DNA of 64,000 bases. Origin: Hyphomicrobiales bacterium. GTDB lineage: Bacteria > Pseudomonadota > Alphaproteobacteria > Rhizobiales > Rhizobiaceae. Made by a program: the position numbers and the translations under genes. The notes beneath the pieces are model-generated. The model was not told the origin of the DNA. It made no database searches and was given only the letters and a program-made list of their open reading frames with translations. The stretch lies in contig UBMP01000022.1 of assembly GCA_900466575.1 (NCBI GenBank), forward strand, positions 62,001-126,000, read 5' to 3'. Of the stretch, positions 60,701 through 64,000 are shown in pieces (positions within the stretch are counted from its first letter, which is position 1; every line of letters starts with the position of its first letter).

Positions 60701-63700
60701 CGGTCAGCGGTTACTCCCGTCTCGGAGGCCTCGTCGGATTCCAGTATGGAGGGGCAATAACCAACGCCTATGCGACAGGAGCGGTCATCGGCAGCCAAAA
60801 TTCCAGCAGTGCATATATCGGCGGCCTCGTCGGATATCTGCAAGGCGGCACGGTAAGCAACGCTTATGCGACAGGCGTTGTCATCGGCTCCGTCGATTTC
60901 GGCGGTCTCATCGGGTCTCAGGCGGGTGGATCAGTCACGAACGGCTACTGGGATCCGCAGACCAGCGGCATGCCGAGCAGCAATGGCGGGAGTGCCAAGA
61001 TCACCGCGCAATTCCAGGGCGGCGCGTTCCCGGCTGGCTTCGATGCGAATGTCTGGGGCACTGGCGCCGGCCTCTATCCCTACCTGAAGGCGTTCTACCC
61101 GAACGGGGTTCAAGCTGTATCGGGCTTTGCCTACAAGGATGCCGGTGCAACGATTGCTGCGTCGGGCGCAAGTGGTGCCGTCACCGTATCGCTTGATGGC
61201 AATGGCAAGCTTCTCGGTCAGGTGGCGACCGGCGCGAACGGGTATTATTACATCCCGGTCGCAGCAGGCACGATTGCCAGCGGCACGAACTTCCTCGTCT
61301 CGACACCGGCGAACAATGCAACCGGGGTTGCCGCTGCAGCGACGATTGCCACATCGACCTATACGAGCGGCACGCCGAGACAATCCGGTATCAATCTCTA
61401 TGGTACCTATACCAGCTATTTGACTCCGAACCTGACCTATTCGCAGGGACTGGGCTATGGAAGCGTGGTTTCGACGGCCAACAGTCTCGCCGGATCCGAT
61501 GCTGCTGCCTCAGCTGTGATCGCAGCGACCACGGGCGTTGGTTATCTGGCGACGGGTGCCAGCTTTACCGTCGATCAGGCGATCAACGATACCGGCGGCC
61601 TGCTGATTGCCACGAGCGCATCCGGTGCCGGGATCACCGTCAGCAATCCAATCAACGTTGGTAACGGCGCAAGCCTTGGGCTTCTTGCCGCTGGCGCTCT
61701 CACGATCAATTCGACGATCACAGTCACTGGCGCTGGCAGCGTAGCACTCGGCTACGACCGGAACACAACCAGTGCCTCCGCAACCGATCTTTCCTTCGGC
61801 CTGACGGGCGCGGGCTTCACCGGCTCGCTGAACTACGGCACGACGGATGCAGGCGGAACTTTGACCATCAATGGCAATGCCTACACGCTGGTCTATTCGA
61901 TGGCACAGCTTGATGCGATTGATGCGCGCAATTCCACGAACGATGTGCCCATCATCGGATATGGACCAGGTGCATCAGGAAAATACGCATTGGCGAACAA
62001 TCTAGATGCGTCTGGCACAAGTTACATTGAGGCATTGGTTGGCAGCAATTCGAGCCCGGTATTCAGCGGCGTATTTGAAGGATTGGGGCATACAGTCACC
62101 AACCTGACGATCACGTCCAGCGAAAATAATGTCGGACTATTCGGCTCACTTTCCGGAACGATCAGCGACATAGGGATGGCCGGGGGCGCAGTTAGCAGTT
62201 CAGGTAACGTCGTAGGCGGCCTCGCGGGTATCAGCTACGGCTCAATTGCGAACGCTTATGTGACGGGAGCAGTGAGCGGTGGCGACAACGCCGGCGGCCT
62301 CGCGGGTAGCAGCAACGGCTCAATTGCGAACGCTTATGCGACGGGTGCAGTGAGCGGTGGCGACAACGTCGGCGGCCTCGCGGGTAGCAACAACGGCTCA
62401 ATTACGAACGCTTATGCGACGGGTGCAGCAAGGGGCGGCAACAATGTCGGCGGCCTTGTCGGCTTCAGCAACGCCTCAATTATTAACAGCTACGCGACCG
62501 GTGCGGTCAACGGCTACACTGAAGTCGGCGGACTTGTGGGTCTCATCGCCAGCGGCAACGTCATTTTGAACGCCTATGCCACGGGAGTGGTGAGCGGCAG
62601 TATCGACGTGGGTGGCCTAATAGGCTTGAATAGCAGTTCAATTTCGAACGCCTATTGGGATAGATCCACATCCGGTCTCTCAACTGGAATTGGCGCTGGC
62701 ACGACCTCGGGTGCGACAGGCCTGACGACGGCGCAGATGCAGGATGGATCGTCGGCCGGCCTTGGTTCGGCTTTCAGACTGACCTCGGGCCTTTATCCAT
62801 ACCTCACGTCCGTCTTCCCGAATGGCGTGCAGGCGGTGTCGGGGACGGTTTATAGCGATGCAGGCTCGACCACGAAGTCCGGCGTGACGGTCAATGTGAC
62901 TGCCAACGGCAACGCGTTCGCGTCTGCCTCCTCGGGTGCGAACGGCTATTATTATGCCTTTGCGCCTACCGGCAGCTTCTCCTCGGGCAATTCGATCCTG
63001 TCTTACACGGCGGCGAACGCGACCACCGGGGCGACGAATGCCGCAACTCTGGCCGTTGCCAGTGGCGCTAGCCCCCAGACGGGGGTCAATATCTACGCAA
63101 ACACCCTGTCGGAGACAGCGGCGAATTCGGTCACGTCGCTCTCTGCATTGAACTCGCTCTACACCGCAGCCTGGGGCTCGGGCGGCGCATTGGCGGGATT
63201 TGATCCGACAGTGGGCGGCTATTTGCTCGCCAGCCGCAACCTGAATGCTTCTGCGACCACGTTCACGATCGATGCGGGTCTCACGCAGAGCGGTACGCTC
63301 ACCGTGACCGGTTCGGTCGGCACCACATTTGCTGCGTCTGGCAGTGCGGCAACGGTTAGCGCCGGGACGTTCATGCTGACAAACGGCAGCTGGAGCCAGA
63401 TCGCATCGGCCCTGCCGGGCTTTACCGCCACCGACTTCCGCATCACCGGCGGAACGTTCCTGCGCGCGAAGAGCGGCGATGGCTCAAGCGCCACCCCCTA
63501 TCTCCTGACCGACATCTATGGTCTGCAGGGGATCGGATCGGCGGGGATGCTCGGGCTGACCTATGCACTTGCCAATGATGTCGATGCCTCGGGCACATCG
63601 AACTGGTGGGCGGGCGCCGGGTGGAACCCGGTTGGAACTGCGGTGAACAAGTTTGCCGGAACACTGGACGGGACGGGCCATAAGATCAGCAATCTGACGA

Positions 63701-64000
63701 TTAATCGACCGACTCAAGATGCTGTCGCGCTCATAGGTCCTTTTTACGGAACATTGAGCAATCTTGGGCTCGTTGGCGGATCGATAGCGGGCCAAAACGA
63801 AGTGGGCAGTCTGGTGGCGGTATCGACCGGAACCGTTAGCAACGTCTACGCTACCACGTCCGTAAGTGGTCAAAACGGCGTTGGTGGCCTGATCGGGGTC
63901 ACGGATGGGAATGTCTTAAACTCCTACGCGACTGGTTCGGTGACCTCCACCACGGGCAATATGGTGGGCGGCCTTGTGGGACATCTGATTGGTTCCGTCA
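57712..64000 (+). CDS. Giant two-partner-secretion adhesin with GLUG repeats (3' truncated by window)
   Basis: At least 2,096 codons without a stop, GTG start. An extended signal (residues 1-39, cut at PAFA-GE) precedes the filamentous-haemagglutinin TPS domain (about 41-170: FVQPSSSSAILNRVTGS, then ANGQVFIVNQNGIAI with Gln for the Pro of NPNGI, and VGGGFVAST). From about residue 560 come repeated modules: YTLIYSMAQL (566) and YTLVYSMAQL (1391) open two of them. Blocks of GLUG repeats (VGGLVG..., NAYATGAV) lie at about 656-814, 977-1080, 1500-1650 and from 2023. Three of the blocks end N-x-YWD. YPYL-x4-PNGVQAVSG linkers recur at 1122 and 1695. It is secreted through a TpsB pore, not in this window, as a beta-helical surface adhesin. 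Confidence 0.92.
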   Translation, partial: MSGKFGSPTLSLHRKIVKAGVSRLTLSVALLLQGMPAFAGELPTGGSVVAGQVSISAAGQGMTVSQGSDRAIVDWQGFSIGKDNSVNFVQPSSSSAILNRVTGSVPSTIAGSLTANGQVFIVNQNGIAITSTGTVKVGGGFVASTLDIDNKDFLSGNLTFKGNGASARLSNEGVISVGRGGYAALIGGTVKNSGLIAVPLGKVGLGSGEQATLDLSGDGFLQVAIPTKDGAEGDGALVENSGTIRAKGGTVVMKAATAREAARHAVNMSGTIEAKSIGGRNGAIVIGGGAGGKVTVSGKIRATSRHGNGGKVTITGRDIALKGAKIDVSGKTGGGTVKIGGDRQGLGTLPHAATLSMDAATTITANSTGEGDGGSIVLWSDGLTVAKGTLSAEGGTEGGNGGSIETSGHTVDFTGISVTTAAAKGIAGNWLLDPTDLIIDQALATTIGASLSGGTNVTLQTSASGAPTGAGTLTASEQNTAGNGDIIVNAGLSWSSGATLTLDSYHSILINATITAAGSANVALTTNEGGSGGDLSFGLRGSGFTGRLDFTGTQGQQALTINGTAYTLIYSMAQLAGIDGTGNYALATTQDAASTTYSGAVVGSNLAFGNTFEGLGHTVSNLKISSNQNNVGLFSRSDGIIRDIGVDKGSVQGGGYVGGLLGDQTGGAILNAYSTAAVSGQAFVGGLVGNQGSGAITNAYATGAVNGSGSNVGGLVGWSSGTITNSFATGAVTGAPSQGFDSVGGLVGWSTGDITNAYATGAVSGDSDVGGLVGQISGGTITNAYATGLVRGNTKVGGLVGYTRGVTVTNAYWDTGTTGQSTDAGGATGVTTAQLADATRLAALNTGSVAFGNAGNKTTPYLLNNPGAVILATDSSATPTYYTPILTQAGLEAANNNLSSNYVLANNLDLSGTTYTDALIGKDTSNPFTGIFDGLGNTISGLTINKSGDYAGLFGYSTGTLRNLGLIGGRVSGSYYVGSLVGYEDSGTISNVFATTSVSGYSRLGGLVGFQYGGAITNAYATGAVIGSQNSSSAYIGGLVGYLQGGTVSNAYATGVVIGSVDFGGLIGSQAGGSVTNGYWDPQTSGMPSSNGGSAKITAQFQGGAFPAGFDANVWGTGAGLYPYLKAFYPNGVQAVSGFAYKDAGATIAASGASGAVTVSLDGNGKLLGQVATGANGYYYIPVAAGTIASGTNFLVSTPANNATGVAAAATIATSTYTSGTPRQSGINLYGTYTSYLTPNLTYSQGLGYGSVVSTANSLAGSDAAASAVIAATTGVGYLATGASFTVDQAINDTGGLLIATSASGAGITVSNPINVGNGASLGLLAAGALTINSTITVTGAGSVALGYDRNTTSASATDLSFGLTGAGFTGSLNYGTTDAGGTLTINGNAYTLVYSMAQLDAIDARNSTNDVPIIGYGPGASGKYALANNLDASGTSYIEALVGSNSSPVFSGVFEGLGHTVTNLTITSSENNVGLFGSLSGTISDIGMAGGAVSSSGNVVGGLAGISYGSIANAYVTGAVSGGDNAGGLAGSSNGSIANAYATGAVSGGDNVGGLAGSNNGSITNAYATGAARGGNNVGGLVGFSNASIINSYATGAVNGYTEVGGLVGLIASGNVILNAYATGVVSGSIDVGGLIGLNSSSISNAYWDRSTSGLSTGIGAGTTSGATGLTTAQMQDGSSAGLGSAFRLTSGLYPYLTSVFPNGVQAVSGTVYSDAGSTTKSGVTVNVTANGNAFASASSGANGYYYAFAPTGSFSSGNSILSYTAANATTGATNAATLAVASGASPQTGVNIYANTLSETAANSVTSLSALNSLYTAAWGSGGALAGFDPTVGGYLLASRNLNASATTFTIDAGLTQSGTLTVTGSVGTTFAASGSAATVSAGTFMLTNGSWSQIASALPGFTATDFRITGGTFLRAKSGDGSSATPYLLTDIYGLQGIGSAGMLGLTYALANDVDASGTSNWWAGAGWNPVGTAVNKFAGTLDGTGHKISNLTINRPTQDAVALIGPFYGTLSNLGLVGGSIAGQNEVGSLVAVSTGTVSNVYATTSVSGQNGVGGLIGVTDGNVLNSYATGSVTSTTGNMVGGLVGHLIGSV
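62221..62454 (+). repeat. Three near-identical 78-bp tandem repeats within the adhesin
   Basis: Units begin at 62221, 62299 and 62377, each 78 bp (26 residues) and in frame, encoding LAG...NGSIANAYATGAVSGGDNVGG. They differ at only a few bases, unlike the other GLUG units, which share only protein similarity. This points to recent expansion by slippage or recombination. Copy-number change would preserve the frame. Confidence 0.85.

Noticed and set aside
62221-62454. Possible CRISPR-like array
   Set aside because: The repeats are contiguous 78-bp units with no unique spacers and lie in frame within a coding sequence.

Overview
The window looks like an accessory replicon or genomic region of an alphaproteobacterium of the Rhizobiaceae type (Rhizobium, Agrobacterium or Ensifer relatives). 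The grounds are moderately high GC, many ABC transporters with Tat-type binding proteins, short rhizobial-type intergenic palindromes (13751-13790 and 55971-55998), and no housekeeping genes, rRNA or tRNA that I could find. The genus is an inference. The contents read as a plant-associated catabolic and uptake repertoire that ends in a giant secreted adhesin.

Region 1 (1-7041): the tail of a MaoC-type dehydratase, an SDR dehydrogenase and a FAH-family hydrolase that fit the end of a non-phosphorylative 6-deoxysugar (L-fucose/L-rhamnose) pathway, and an anion:cation-symporter MFS permease. Next come a divergent MFS exporter/LysR pair and an aldo/keto reductase. Region 2 (7533-16688): a minus-strand glucuronate operon, gntR-uxuA-uxaC-uxuB. 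Diverging from it is a four-gene ABC importer whose promoter carries a palindrome in the position of a GntR operator, which suggests a uronate-type transporter. A PsiF-repeat protein and a broken AraC gene follow.

Region 3 (17940-25580): a cluster built around a Baeyer-Villiger monooxygenase fused to an HSL-type esterase, with a GMC alcohol oxidase/dehydrogenase, an aldehyde dehydrogenase, an SDR alcohol dehydrogenase and an AraC regulator. Together these could turn a secondary alcohol into ketone, ester, acid plus primary alcohol, and finally acids. Region 4 (25710-29737): a minus-strand AraC-VOC-SsuA/B/C-like import operon. An IS6-family transposase remnant sits just after it. Region 5 (30337-37782): a polyamine-type operon (FAD amine oxidase, PotB, PotC, PotD, XRE-cupin regulator, PotA, aldehyde dehydrogenase) with a shared TTTCA-N6-TGAAA operator candidate.

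Region 6 (37956-47746): a minus-strand operon with a second, AmiC-like ligand-binding protein that has no visible export signal, a urea/amide-type ABC importer, an ABM-domain protein, an aldehyde dehydrogenase and an M20 amidohydrolase, next to a divergent marR. Region 7 (48178-55948): a peptide ABC operon headed by a proline iminopeptidase, a divergent LuxR solo carrying the Met/Trp substitutions of plant-signal-responsive LuxR proteins, and a second proline iminopeptidase. Both arms carry the same CTATCA-N4-TGATAG lux-box-like palindrome.

Region 8 (56208-64000): an AraC regulator and then a gene of more than 6.2 kb, open at the window edge. It encodes a two-partner-secretion adhesin (filamentous-haemagglutinin N-terminal domain) with at least four blocks of GLUG repeats, including three near-identical 78-bp tandem units.
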